This document shows positions 43,957-52,700 of a stretch of 64,000 bases of DNA, one piece after another (the first letter of the stretch is position 1; each line of letters starts with the position of its first letter). This DNA is from Pseudomonadota bacterium (GTDB taxonomy: Bacteria > Pseudomonadota > Gammaproteobacteria > Steroidobacterales > MnTg04). The position numbers and the translations under genes were made by a program. Where the stretch lies: the NCBI GenBank assembly GCA_022572885.1, contig JACZVC010000006.1, positions 1-64,000 on the forward strand, read 5' to 3'. A model generated the notes under the pieces. The model ran no database searches. It was not told the origin of the DNA and saw only the letters and a program-made list of their open reading frames with translations.

Positions 43957-46341
43957 GTGAGCTGCCAGATTGCTATTGTCGGCGCAGGGCCTGCCGGTCT
44001 TAGCGCAGCCGCCCACGCGGAGGAACTCGGGCTCACCTACGTCCTGCTGGAAGGCAGTCCTGCCCACGCGAATACGATTCAGCGATACCAGAAGGGCAAA
44101 CACGTCATGGCAGAGCCAGGGCTGGTGCCATTGCGCAGCGCGCTCGAGTTCGAGGCGGGTAGTCGCGAACGGGTTCTCGACGAATGGGAAAAAGGCCTCG
44201 CCGATCTCGGCGTCAACATTCGCTACCAGAGCGAAGTCACGGAAATCCGCAAGAGCAATGGCACCTTCCATCTGACCTTGAAGGACGGCGAAGAGATTGC
44301 GGCCGAGTCTGTGATCCTGTCAATCGGCTTGCAAGGCAATCCACGCAAACTGGGGGTCGAAGGCGAGGATTCGCGCCTCGTGCAATACACGCTCGATGAT
44401 CCCGGCGAATACAGCCAGGAAACGATCGTTGTGGTCGGCGCCGGTGACGCGGCGATCGAAAATGCGGTTGCGCTCGCCAAGCACAACAATGTCGTCATCG
44501 TTAACCGCCGCGACGAATTCGCCCGCGCGAAAGACGGCAACCTTTCGCTGATATCCCGGGCTATCGACGATGGCGCTATCCAATGCTTTTACAGCACGAC
44601 CGTCGCCAAAATCATTGATGCCGACGGCGCGGCGACCGGGGCGATCATTCTGAAGACCGAGGCAGCGGAGGCGCGTGTCGAATGCCATCGAATAATCGCG
44701 CGCCTCGGCGCGATACCGCCGCGCCGCTTCGTCGAGTCCTGCGCTATCGAATTTCCCAGCGACGACCCGGCCACGCTTCCCGAACTCAGCACGCAGTACG
44801 AATCGAACGTCGCGGGCATGTACGTCATCGGCGCGCTGGGCGGCTACCCGCTGATCAAGCAAGCGATGAACCAGGGTTATGAGGTCGTCGAGTATATCGC
44901 CGGCAATGACATCCTGCCGGCCGATCACGGGATCCTCGAGCAGAAGTTCGCCGGGTTGCCGTTCGGTCTCGGCGTGGACGAAACGCTGGCGCTGATTCGC
45001 GAAAAGATTCCGCTGTTCGCAAATGTAAACGGCCTGGTCCTTCGCGAACTCGTACTCGCGAGCAAGCTCCTGACACCGGCTGCCGGCGATGTCGTCTTCA
45101 AACAAAACGACTATACGAACACCTTCTTCACGATCCTGCAGGGCGCGGTCGAGGTGGAGGCCGGCGGTGGGCAGAAGATAAGCATTACCGAGGGTCAATT
45201 CTTCGGGGAGATCAGCCTGCTGTCCGGCCGCAGGCGCGCCGCTACCGTGCGGGCAGCCGAGGCCTGCGTATTACTGGAATCGCCGCGCCGGGAGATGATC
45301 AAGCTGATGAACTCCTACGCCGATGTTCGCCGCGTGATCGATGAACACTTCATCATCCGGGCTTTGCGGGCAAGCCTGGTGCCTGAAGCGTCGTTTGCAG
45401 AACTGCATGAGGTCGCGAAAGCGGCGGAGCTGAAATCCTACAAGGCAGGGGAGATACTATTCGCGGAGGGCGACGAAGCCGACAGCGTGCACCTGATTCG
45501 CAGCGGCTCCGTTTCGATCTCGAAGCGCATCGGCGGCCGCGACATCGTCACCTCGTATCTGGCTGCCGGCAACTACGTTGGTGAAATGGGCCTCCTTGGC
45601 AACGCCAACCGCTCGGCCACGGTGCGCGCCACCGTGGCGACGGAGTCGATCAGCCTGGACGCCAGTACATTCCTGTCGATGCTCGACCGTAACCCCGGGC
45701 TACGGAGGCGCGTGCAGGAAAAGGTCCGCGAGCGGATCAGCGAAAACCTGCGCATGGAAGCCCAGCCGGAGGCCGGCGACATCATTACTTTCCTGATGCA
45801 GCAAGGACTCGGCGAGGCCACGGATGTCCTGCTGATCGACGAGTCCCTCTGCATCGGTTGCGACCATTGCGAGAAGGCATGCGCCGAGACGCATGGCGGC
45901 ACTTCGCGCCTCGATCGTGCGGCCGGACCGACCTATGCGCAGGTGCATGTCCCGACCTCGTGCCGTCACTGCGAGGACCCGCATTGCATGAAGGATTGCC
46001 CTCCCGATGCGATCCACAGAGCGCCGAACGGCGAGGTCTATATCGCGGATAGCTGCATCGGTTGCGGAAATTGCGAGCGTAACTGCCCTTATGACGTGAT
46101 TCAAATGGCCAGCGCCAAGGAAGAACCAACGGGATTGCTGACCTGGATGCTGACCGGCAGTGGGACCGCGCCGGGACAACGCGAGGTGGCCGCGGAAACG
46201 GCGGCGGTCAAGAAGGCCGTGAAATGTGACATGTGCAAGGACTTGTCCGGTGGGCCTGCCTGCGTGCGCGCCTGCCCGACCGGAGCGGCGATCAGAATGA
46301 GCCCGTCCGAATTCGTCACGCTGGCCAAACGGGCACGCTGA
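43957..46341 (+). CDS. Flavoprotein-cNMP-binding-ferredoxin fusion
   Basis: The 794-residue protein combines four modules. A thioredoxin-reductase-like FAD/NAD(P)H domain covers about 1-325 (GAGPAG 9-14, GAGDAA 161-166). Two cyclic-nucleotide-binding domains lie at about 365-470 and 480-590: FGE (416-418) with R427-A-A-T, and GE (542-543) with R552-S-A-T, keeping the residues that hold the ribose-phosphate of cAMP. A ferredoxin unit (about 625-785) has four Cys clusters, 632-642, 669-681, 700-710 and 757-773, 16 cysteines, as in HybA/DmsB-type proteins. No signal peptide is seen, so it is cytoplasmic. GTG start; one base from the next gene. A cNMP-gated NAD(P)H oxidoreductase is the likely role. 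Confidence 0.85.
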   Translation: MSCQIAIVGAGPAGLSAAAHAEELGLTYVLLEGSPAHANTIQRYQKGKHVMAEPGLVPLRSALEFEAGSRERVLDEWEKGLADLGVNIRYQSEVTEIRKSNGTFHLTLKDGEEIAAESVILSIGLQGNPRKLGVEGEDSRLVQYTLDDPGEYSQETIVVVGAGDAAIENAVALAKHNNVVIVNRRDEFARAKDGNLSLISRAIDDGAIQCFYSTTVAKIIDADGAATGAIILKTEAAEARVECHRIIARLGAIPPRRFVESCAIEFPSDDPATLPELSTQYESNVAGMYVIGALGGYPLIKQAMNQGYEVVEYIAGNDILPADHGILEQKFAGLPFGLGVDETLALIREKIPLFANVNGLVLRELVLASKLLTPAAGDVVFKQNDYTNTFFTILQGAVEVEAGGGQKISITEGQFFGEISLLSGRRRAATVRAAEACVLLESPRREMIKLMNSYADVRRVIDEHFIIRALRASLVPEASFAELHEVAKAAELKSYKAGEILFAEGDEADSVHLIRSGSVSISKRIGGRDIVTSYLAAGNYVGEMGLLGNANRSATVRATVATESISLDASTFLSMLDRNPGLRRRVQEKVRERISENLRMEAQPEAGDIITFLMQQGLGEATDVLLIDESLCIGCDHCEKACAETHGGTSRLDRAAGPTYAQVHVPTSCRHCEDPHCMKDCPPDAIHRAPNGEVYIADSCIGCGNCERNCPYDVIQMASAKEEPTGLLTWMLTGSGTAPGQREVAAETAAVKKAVKCDMCKDLSGGPACVRACPTGAAIRMSPSEFVTLAKRAR

Positions 46342-46342
46342 T

Positions 46343-47221
46343 ATGCAAGAGTCGATCATCAGGTACAACCGCTACCGTTACCTGTGGGTGGCGCTGGGCG
46401 TGTCCGCGGCAGCCGTGCTCGCCTATGCGCTCCACGATCCGCAGGAACCGCCCAACGGTGGCACGGCCCTTGGGTACACGCTCGGCACGTTGGGGGCCCT
46501 GCTGATCTTTTGGCTTGCCTGGTTCGGCGTGCGCAAGAGGCAATACTCGTCGACGGCCGGCACCGTTCAGGGCTGGCTCTCGGCCCATGTGTACCTGGGT
46601 CTCGCGCTCATCGTCGTGGTACTGCTGCACTCCGGTTTCCAGTTTGGCATCAACGTGCACACGCTTGCCTTCGTGCTGATGATTCTCGTCGTGCTGAGCG
46701 GCATTTTCGGCATCTATATGTATATAAAGAATCCGCTGCGGCTGAGCGAGAATCGGCAGGGCGCCGGCCGGGCTGATCTGATTGACCAGATTGACGACAT
46801 CGATAGCCGGTCAAAGCGTGTCGCACAGGGGTTGCCGAGAGGATATGGTGAGCTGATCCACAGCGGAATCAACCGCACGGTGGTCGGTGGGTCCGCGTGG
46901 GCGATGCTCGCCGGCCGCGACAATTCACAGGTCGTATTGCCCACGGGTGACGACTATACGGTTGTTGCAAACCCCGGCCAGGAGGCGGCGCTGGACTGGC
47001 TCGCCGAGCAGCAGTCACGCAGTATGGATGCCGGGACGGCGGCCAAGATGGCCGAGTTGTCGGGGTTGCTGCGGAACAAGCGGAAACTGCTGGAGCGACT
47101 GCGAATAGACATTCGGCTACAGGCGATGCTCGAGGCCTGGTTGTACATCCACGTGCCACTATCGGTGGCTCTGATGACGGCACTTGCCGTTCATATCATC
47201 ACCGTATTCTTGTATTGGTGA
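46343..47221 (+). CDS. Di-heme b membrane protein (cytochrome b-like)
   Basis: The 292-residue protein has five predicted membrane helices (about 14-31, 44-62, 77-97, 104-127 and 265-290). H82 and H96 in helix 3, and H270 and H284 in helix 5, are both 14 residues apart, the usual geometry for two stacked b hemes. A cytoplasmic or periplasmic loop of about 135 residues (130-264) lies between. No enzyme motif was recognised. Between the flavin/ferredoxin fusion and the multiheme proteins it would carry electrons across the inner membrane to the periplasm. Heme binding is inferred. Confidence 0.7.
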   Translation: MQESIIRYNRYRYLWVALGVSAAAVLAYALHDPQEPPNGGTALGYTLGTLGALLIFWLAWFGVRKRQYSSTAGTVQGWLSAHVYLGLALIVVVLLHSGFQFGINVHTLAFVLMILVVLSGIFGIYMYIKNPLRLSENRQGAGRADLIDQIDDIDSRSKRVAQGLPRGYGELIHSGINRTVVGGSAWAMLAGRDNSQVVLPTGDDYTVVANPGQEAALDWLAEQQSRSMDAGTAAKMAELSGLLRNKRKLLERLRIDIRLQAMLEAWLYIHVPLSVALMTALAVHIITVFLYW

Positions 47222-47225
47222 TGCG

Positions 47226-48893
47226 GTGAGATACCTGATCCGATTCCTGTCTCAGGGTGCTGCCGGGAGCGTCGAGCATTACGACAAAATCGTTGACGAT
47301 CCGACGATAACGATCGGCCGCGCGACGGATCAGGTCCTGCATCTGAAAGACAAAAGGGCGCGGCTGCAACACGCTCGCATCGAGGCCAGGAACGGCGACG
47401 TTCATATTTCCACGCGCGCGCTGGCGGGCGTCACGGTCAATGGGCGTTCGCAACGAGACGTGAAGTTGCAGACCGGCGACGTTATCGAAGTCGGCTCGAA
47501 CATACTGACGGTTATCGAGGCACCGCCCGGCTTCGATTTCGCGATTACTTTCGAGCTTAGCTCCGCCGCGACCAGCGAAGAGTTGGCCTCCCAATTCGGG
47601 TCGCTGCGATTGTCGCAGACCTCCTGGAACAAACGACGCCTGTCCTGGGCGCTGGCCGTCATCGTTCTCCTCTTCGCGCTGATAATCCCGGCATCCGGCC
47701 TGATCCACCCGGGCGTTGCGAGCTTCCTGCGCGGCATGCCGGTGCTGCCGGGCGATGGGCTGTGGCTGGCTGGCCCTTTGCACAGCAAGCACTCCGGAGC
47801 CGGTGATGATTGTCAGGTCTGTCATGTTGGCGCTTTCTCGCGGGTGTCTGACCAGGCCTGTCTTGATTGTCATGCCGCCGACCGGCATATCGGCGTGGAT
47901 AGCCAGTCTGTTGCGGTACTCGGGCAGGCGCGTTGCGCTGGCTGTCATCTTGAACACAATGAGCCACCAGAACTCATCAAACAGCACCAGGATCTTTGTG
48001 CGGATTGCCATGCAGATTTGGCGGCAGGTGTGGAACTGGCCGTCGTCACTGATTTCCTCAAGCAACATCCCGATTTCCGGCCGAGTTTGTTGTGGCCGCC
48101 ATTACCCGGTGACGACGATGCCGAATGGACGGTGCGACGAGTCGCGCTTGATGATCCCGGTATGAAAGACCGTTCGCGGCTGAAGTTCGATCACAGCATC
48201 CATCTCGATGCAGAAGGGTTGGCAACGCCGGATGACCGGCGGGTCCTGGTCTGTGCCGATTGCCACCAGGTTGAAACCGGTGGCGCGCGTATGATCCCGA
48301 TCTCGATGGACGAGCATTGCAGCGGATGTCATACCCTGAATTTCGATCCGGACGACCCCGAACGGGAAGTTCCCCACGGCGAACCGGAGAAAGTGCTGCA
48401 GATTCTCATCGAATATTACAGCGCCCGCTTACTTGGCGATGATCCCGAGGCGGCGGGACGGCGGTTGCGGCGGCCGGGCCAGGTCTTGACCCGCGCAGAC
48501 AGGGACCGGGTGGCGGGGGAGGCGCGCAAAAAGGCGATGGCGGTTGCCCAGGATATCTTCGAGAGAACCACCTGCGTGAATTGCCACGAGGTATCGAGCA
48601 CTGGTGAGGGCGGGGCCGTGCCGTGGCGAGTCGAAGCGGTCAAGCTCACGCAGGAGTTTTACCCGCATGCCGTTTTCTCACATCGGGCGCACGACACCGA
48701 GGCAGCGGATTGCGGCCTTTGTCATGCCGCCGCAGGCTCCGAGTCATCCGCGGATGTTTTGATGCCGGGAATCGATACTTGCCGCGAGTGTCATGGCAGC
48801 GCGGTAGCGCGGCGAAACCGCAGCGGGCAGATCGCGAGCACCTGCATCATGTGCCACCGTTTTCACACGCCTGACAAGGGCGCTTTCCCGTGA
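47226..48893 (+). CDS. FHA-transmembrane-decaheme cytochrome c fusion
   Basis: From GTG 47226 the protein is 555 residues. The N-terminus is an FHA domain (about 28-92) with GRATDQ, VTVNGR and LQTGDVIEVG. One membrane helix (about 139-157) follows, then a periplasmic domain with ten CxxCH heme sites beginning CQVCH (196-200) and ending CIMCH. The FHA domain would lie in the cytoplasm and could read phosphothreonine signals while hemes face the periplasm. The topology is inferred. It follows the cytochrome b gene by 4 bases and overlaps the GlcG lipoprotein gene by GTGA. Confidence 0.85.
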   Translation: MRYLIRFLSQGAAGSVEHYDKIVDDPTITIGRATDQVLHLKDKRARLQHARIEARNGDVHISTRALAGVTVNGRSQRDVKLQTGDVIEVGSNILTVIEAPPGFDFAITFELSSAATSEELASQFGSLRLSQTSWNKRRLSWALAVIVLLFALIIPASGLIHPGVASFLRGMPVLPGDGLWLAGPLHSKHSGAGDDCQVCHVGAFSRVSDQACLDCHAADRHIGVDSQSVAVLGQARCAGCHLEHNEPPELIKQHQDLCADCHADLAAGVELAVVTDFLKQHPDFRPSLLWPPLPGDDDAEWTVRRVALDDPGMKDRSRLKFDHSIHLDAEGLATPDDRRVLVCADCHQVETGGARMIPISMDEHCSGCHTLNFDPDDPEREVPHGEPEKVLQILIEYYSARLLGDDPEAAGRRLRRPGQVLTRADRDRVAGEARKKAMAVAQDIFERTTCVNCHEVSSTGEGGAVPWRVEAVKLTQEFYPHAVFSHRAHDTEAADCGLCHAAAGSESSADVLMPGIDTCRECHGSAVARRNRSGQIASTCIMCHRFHTPDKGAFP

Positions 48894-50914
48894 CCGCGGC
48901 AATCGACGCCGGCAGCCTTTTCGGCAAGCCCGCGTGGACCGGCTGCCGATTTTTCTGCTTTGCCCTGGTTCTCGTGCTTTATGGGTGCGGCGGCGGATCG
49001 CCTGGCCAGCCCCCGGTCAGTGTGGACCCGAATACTCCACCTATAGGCTGCAGCGGATTTTGCGCCGATACGCCGACTCAACTCAGCGTCGCCGATGTCG
49101 AAGGGGTGATCGCGCAAGCGGTTGCGGAGGCGCAGGCTCGCGGAGTCAGCGCGACGATCGCCGTCGTCGACCGGCTCGGCAACGTGCTGGCTGTTTTTCG
49201 GATGAACGGGGCGGCAACGTCGGTGACGGTTGCGTCCGGCATGCCGGTCAGCGGCGGCCTCGAACAGGTCAACATCGTGCCGGACTCGATGGCGGCGATC
49301 AGCAAGGCGGTAACCGCCGCTTATCTTTCCAGTGAAGGCAATGCGTTTAGCACTCGTACTGCCAGTCAAATCATTCAAGATCATTTCAATCCGCTGGAGA
49401 CGATGCAACCTGGCGGGCCATTGTTTGGCGTGCAGTTCAGCCAGCTGCCGTGTTCAGACCTGAATCAGCGTTTCAGTGGCGGCCTGCCCGGCGCCGGCCC
49501 TTATCGTTCGCCGTTGGGGTTGTCCGCCGATCCAGGCGGATTGCCACTATACAAGGCCGGAACGCCGGTGGGCGGCATCGGTGTTATCAGCGACGCAAGC
49601 TATAGCGTCGACCTCGATATTGCGGATCGCGACATTGACGCCGACGAGCTGGTCGCGCTGGCAGGTGCAGCCGGCCTGGCGGCGCCGCGCGAGCGACGGG
49701 CGGAACGTATCAGCATCGATGGCAAGACCCTGCGCTTTTCCGATGCGGAGGAGCCCGATCTGTTTGCCGATCCGAATGCCGCGCCATCTTTCTCCAGCAT
49801 CGACGGCGTTGCCGGCTCGCTGATCGTGGTGCCCGGTTATTCGGGCGGCGCCCCGGTCAGGCAGGGAGTCGCTTTCGGCCAGCCAGCCTCCGGCATACGC
49901 CCCGATACCCTGGACTTCGCCGGGCTGGATGCTTTTGTCCTGGTCGATGCCGTCGATGCCGAGAGGTTTCGGCCGCAGGCTGGAACCGATGGCGCCGCGG
50001 CGCTTGCCGCGAGTGAGGTCGATGAAATTCTGTCGCGCGCTTTGGCGGTTGCAAACCGGGCCAGGGCGCAGATTCGCCGGCCATTGGGGAGCCCGGCCCG
50101 GGTCAGCATATCGGTTGTGGACAGCAACGGCGTAGTGCTGGGGATCGTCCGCAGCCGCGACGCGCCCGTGTTTGGTATAGATGTTTCCTTGCAAAAGGCG
50201 CGTACGGCGACGTTTTTCTCGTCCAGCGCCGCTGCCGGTGCGCTGAACGGCGTGCCGCCGGCCACTTATCTCGATGGCGGGCTGGTCGTTCTCCGCAAGG
50301 AGCCGTTGTCACAGTATGTTTCCCGGCTCAGGTCATTCCTCGGGCTGCCCACGGCGCTGGCCGATGGCATGGTCGCGTTCTCCGACCGGGCGGGCGGCAA
50401 TCTGTCCAGGCCGTTTTTCCCTGACGGCATCGATGGCAATCCCGAAGGGCCGTTTAGCAAAGCAACGGGTCAATGGAGTCCTTTTTCAACCGGCTTGCAA
50501 CTGGACCTGGTGTATAACGCGCTGATCCAGCACGTAGCTTTTGTGCTCGGACTGGCGCCCGATGTGTCCGCCAATTGCACCGGCATAGACGGTTTCGACA
50601 CTGGTTTTGCCGTTGCTGGGGTAATTCCGGCCCTGGCCAACGGGATCCAGATTTTCCCGGGCAGCGTGCCGATATACCGCGGTACCCAACTGGTCGGGGG
50701 GATCGGCGTTTCAGGCGATGGCGTGGACCAGGACGACTTGATCGCCTTTCTCGGAGTACACGAAGCCGCGCTGCAACTGGGTACGATCAACAACGCGCAA
50801 ATCCAGATGCGCGCTGACAACCTGGTGCCGCAGGGAACCCGGCTGCGTTACGTCAATTGCCCGCCCACGCCCTATCTCGACAGCGACGAACAAAATGTCT
50901 GCGACAACAAATAA
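48890..50914 (+). CDS. Lipoprotein with tandem GlcG/HbpS-like domains
   Basis: The 674-residue protein has a lipobox at the end of a hydrophobic segment (VLYGC, Cys33), so it is lipid-anchored. Two GlcG/HbpS-like regions are visible: the first about residues 65-260 (VEGVIAQAVAEAQARGVSATIAVVDRLGNVLAVFRM, GTPVGGIGVISD) and the second about 370-640 (VDEILSRALAVANRARAQ, ISVVDSNGVVLGIVR, GTQLVGGIGVSGDG). Such proteins bind heme or other cofactors. The operon position among multiheme cytochromes suggests a heme or small-electron-carrier role; no iron ligand can be named from sequence. Confidence 0.75.
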   Translation: MTAAIDAGSLFGKPAWTGCRFFCFALVLVLYGCGGGSPGQPPVSVDPNTPPIGCSGFCADTPTQLSVADVEGVIAQAVAEAQARGVSATIAVVDRLGNVLAVFRMNGAATSVTVASGMPVSGGLEQVNIVPDSMAAISKAVTAAYLSSEGNAFSTRTASQIIQDHFNPLETMQPGGPLFGVQFSQLPCSDLNQRFSGGLPGAGPYRSPLGLSADPGGLPLYKAGTPVGGIGVISDASYSVDLDIADRDIDADELVALAGAAGLAAPRERRAERISIDGKTLRFSDAEEPDLFADPNAAPSFSSIDGVAGSLIVVPGYSGGAPVRQGVAFGQPASGIRPDTLDFAGLDAFVLVDAVDAERFRPQAGTDGAAALAASEVDEILSRALAVANRARAQIRRPLGSPARVSISVVDSNGVVLGIVRSRDAPVFGIDVSLQKARTATFFSSSAAAGALNGVPPATYLDGGLVVLRKEPLSQYVSRLRSFLGLPTALADGMVAFSDRAGGNLSRPFFPDGIDGNPEGPFSKATGQWSPFSTGLQLDLVYNALIQHVAFVLGLAPDVSANCTGIDGFDTGFAVAGVIPALANGIQIFPGSVPIYRGTQLVGGIGVSGDGVDQDDLIAFLGVHEAALQLGTINNAQIQMRADNLVPQGTRLRYVNCPPTPYLDSDEQNVCDNK

Positions 50915-52700
50915 ACTGGCGTCGATAGCGCTGGCCGGTGCGCTGGTTTTGTTTTCGGCGCCCGCGCCTGGCGACCAGCCGGTTCCAGTGGAGGATTCAG
51001 TTGCCGTGGATTGTTCGGGCCGGCATGGCGAGCTCCGCAGGCGGCGACCGGGGCGTCCGCGGCCGGCGCCGCCGCCTTGCGATCCCGAGGGGCTGCCCCC
51101 GGCGGCGTGGGGAGACTTGCCGGAATTCACGGTCGTGCCGGATCGCTGGCGTATCGTCTCGGCGCTCGGCTACCCGGAGCGTTGGTGGGACCCATACAGT
51201 GGCAACAATGTGCTCAAGGGTGACCGGCCGGCATTTGGCGATGACTGGTTTTTCAGTCTGAAAGTCGTATCCGACTCGATCTTTGAATTTCGGCGGCTAC
51301 CGACGCCGGTGGGCGGCTCGACCACCGAGAGACCCGGCAGCCTCGATATTTTCGGCAGCAGCGATCAGCGGGTCTTTAACCAGTTGTTGATTGTCGAAAC
51401 CGTGATTTACAAGGGCGACACCGTTTTCCGGCCACCTGATTACGAGTTTCGGTTCATGCCAGTGTTTAACCTGAACCATGTGGCGGTCGATGAACGCGGT
51501 TTTTTGAGGGTCAATCCGGCAACCGGCACCAGCCGGAAGGAGGGTTTTGTCGGCATCCAGGGGTTGTTTGTCGACAAGCACCTGAGAAACGTTTCGGAGC
51601 GTTACGATTTTGACAGCCTGCGTATTGGCATCCAGCCGATCACAGCCGATTTCAGGGGGTTCTTGTTTCAGGACAGCCCGTTTGGCGTCCGGCTTTTCGG
51701 TACGCGCGACAACAATCGCTGGCAATACAATATCGGCTGGTTCAGGCGATTCGAGAAAGACACCAACAGCGGTCTGAACGATTTCCCCAAGCAAAGCCTG
51801 GCGGACGCACTGCGTGACGATGACGTATTCCTGTTTAATGTGTATCGGCAGGACTTTCCCTGGCTCGGCTTCAACAGCCAGTTTGTGCTGGTACACAACC
51901 GGAACCGGGAAACCGGCGAGGGCTTTTTTGACGACAACGGGTTCATAGTCCGGCCTGCGTCGCTGGGAACCGAGAGGCTACGCGATTATGACGTCAGCTA
52001 TGTGGGTCTTAATGGCGATGGCCACATCGGCCGCTGGAATCTGACCCTCTCCGGTTACTTTGCTTTTGGAGAAGAAACGCCGAGTGTTTTCCGGGACGGC
52101 AAAACCGACATACGTGCTTTTTTTGCTGCGGCGGAAACCTCGATCGATTTCGACTGGTACCGGATTCGGGCAACCATGGTTTATGCCAGCGGCGATGACG
52201 ATCCCTTCGATGATCGCGCCACCGGCTTCGATGCCATACTCGAAAACCCGCTGATTGCCGGCGCCGACACCAGTTTCTGGATTCGTCAGGCGGTACCGTT
52301 TATCGGCGGCGGCAAGGTCGCGTTGTCGGGTCAGAATGGTTTGCTGAACTCACTCAGGCCATCCAAGGGGCAGGCGCAATCCAATTTTACCAACCCCGGC
52401 CTGAGCCTGGTCGGTCTTGGCGCCGACCTGGACCTGACGCCGCGGTTAAGGCTTTCGGTCAATCTGAATCAACTATGGTTCAACGAAACGGCGGTACTCG
52501 AGGCCAGCCGCAACCAATCCGGGATATCCCGGAATATCGGGCAGGATGTTTCCTTGTCGTTGATTTACCGGCCGCTGATTTCGCAAAACGTCATCCTGCG
52601 CTTGTCCGCGTCAGCCTTGCTGCCGGGCGCCGGTTACAAGAGCCTGTTCGGAAATGACACACCGTATGCCATATTGGCCAACCTGGTGATGGAGTACTGA
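50895..52700 (+). CDS. Outer-membrane beta-barrel protein of redox operon
   Basis: The 601-residue protein has a signal peptide (LASIALAGALVLFSAPAPG), a proline/arginine-rich linker and then many amphipathic strands from about residue 120 to the end, closing with LANLVMEY whose aromatic C-terminal residue is typical of outer-membrane barrels. It could be the sheath of a porin-cytochrome conduit like MtrB, though no clear MtrB or PioB motif was recognised. It overlaps the lipoprotein gene and abuts the following decaheme gene (TGATG). Unrelated barrel roles such as transport remain open. Confidence 0.65.
   Translation: MSATTNKLASIALAGALVLFSAPAPGDQPVPVEDSVAVDCSGRHGELRRRRPGRPRPAPPPCDPEGLPPAAWGDLPEFTVVPDRWRIVSALGYPERWWDPYSGNNVLKGDRPAFGDDWFFSLKVVSDSIFEFRRLPTPVGGSTTERPGSLDIFGSSDQRVFNQLLIVETVIYKGDTVFRPPDYEFRFMPVFNLNHVAVDERGFLRVNPATGTSRKEGFVGIQGLFVDKHLRNVSERYDFDSLRIGIQPITADFRGFLFQDSPFGVRLFGTRDNNRWQYNIGWFRRFEKDTNSGLNDFPKQSLADALRDDDVFLFNVYRQDFPWLGFNSQFVLVHNRNRETGEGFFDDNGFIVRPASLGTERLRDYDVSYVGLNGDGHIGRWNLTLSGYFAFGEETPSVFRDGKTDIRAFFAAAETSIDFDWYRIRATMVYASGDDDPFDDRATGFDAILENPLIAGADTSFWIRQAVPFIGGGKVALSGQNGLLNSLRPSKGQAQSNFTNPGLSLVGLGADLDLTPRLRLSVNLNQLWFNETAVLEASRNQSGISRNIGQDVSLSLIYRPLISQNVILRLSASALLPGAGYKSLFGNDTPYAILANLVMEY

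Noticed and set aside
42750-44036. A 428-codon open frame antisense to gdhA
   Set aside because: It mirrors a strongly conserved gene, has no recognisable domain and no ribosome site; long antisense frames are common in G+C-rich coding DNA.
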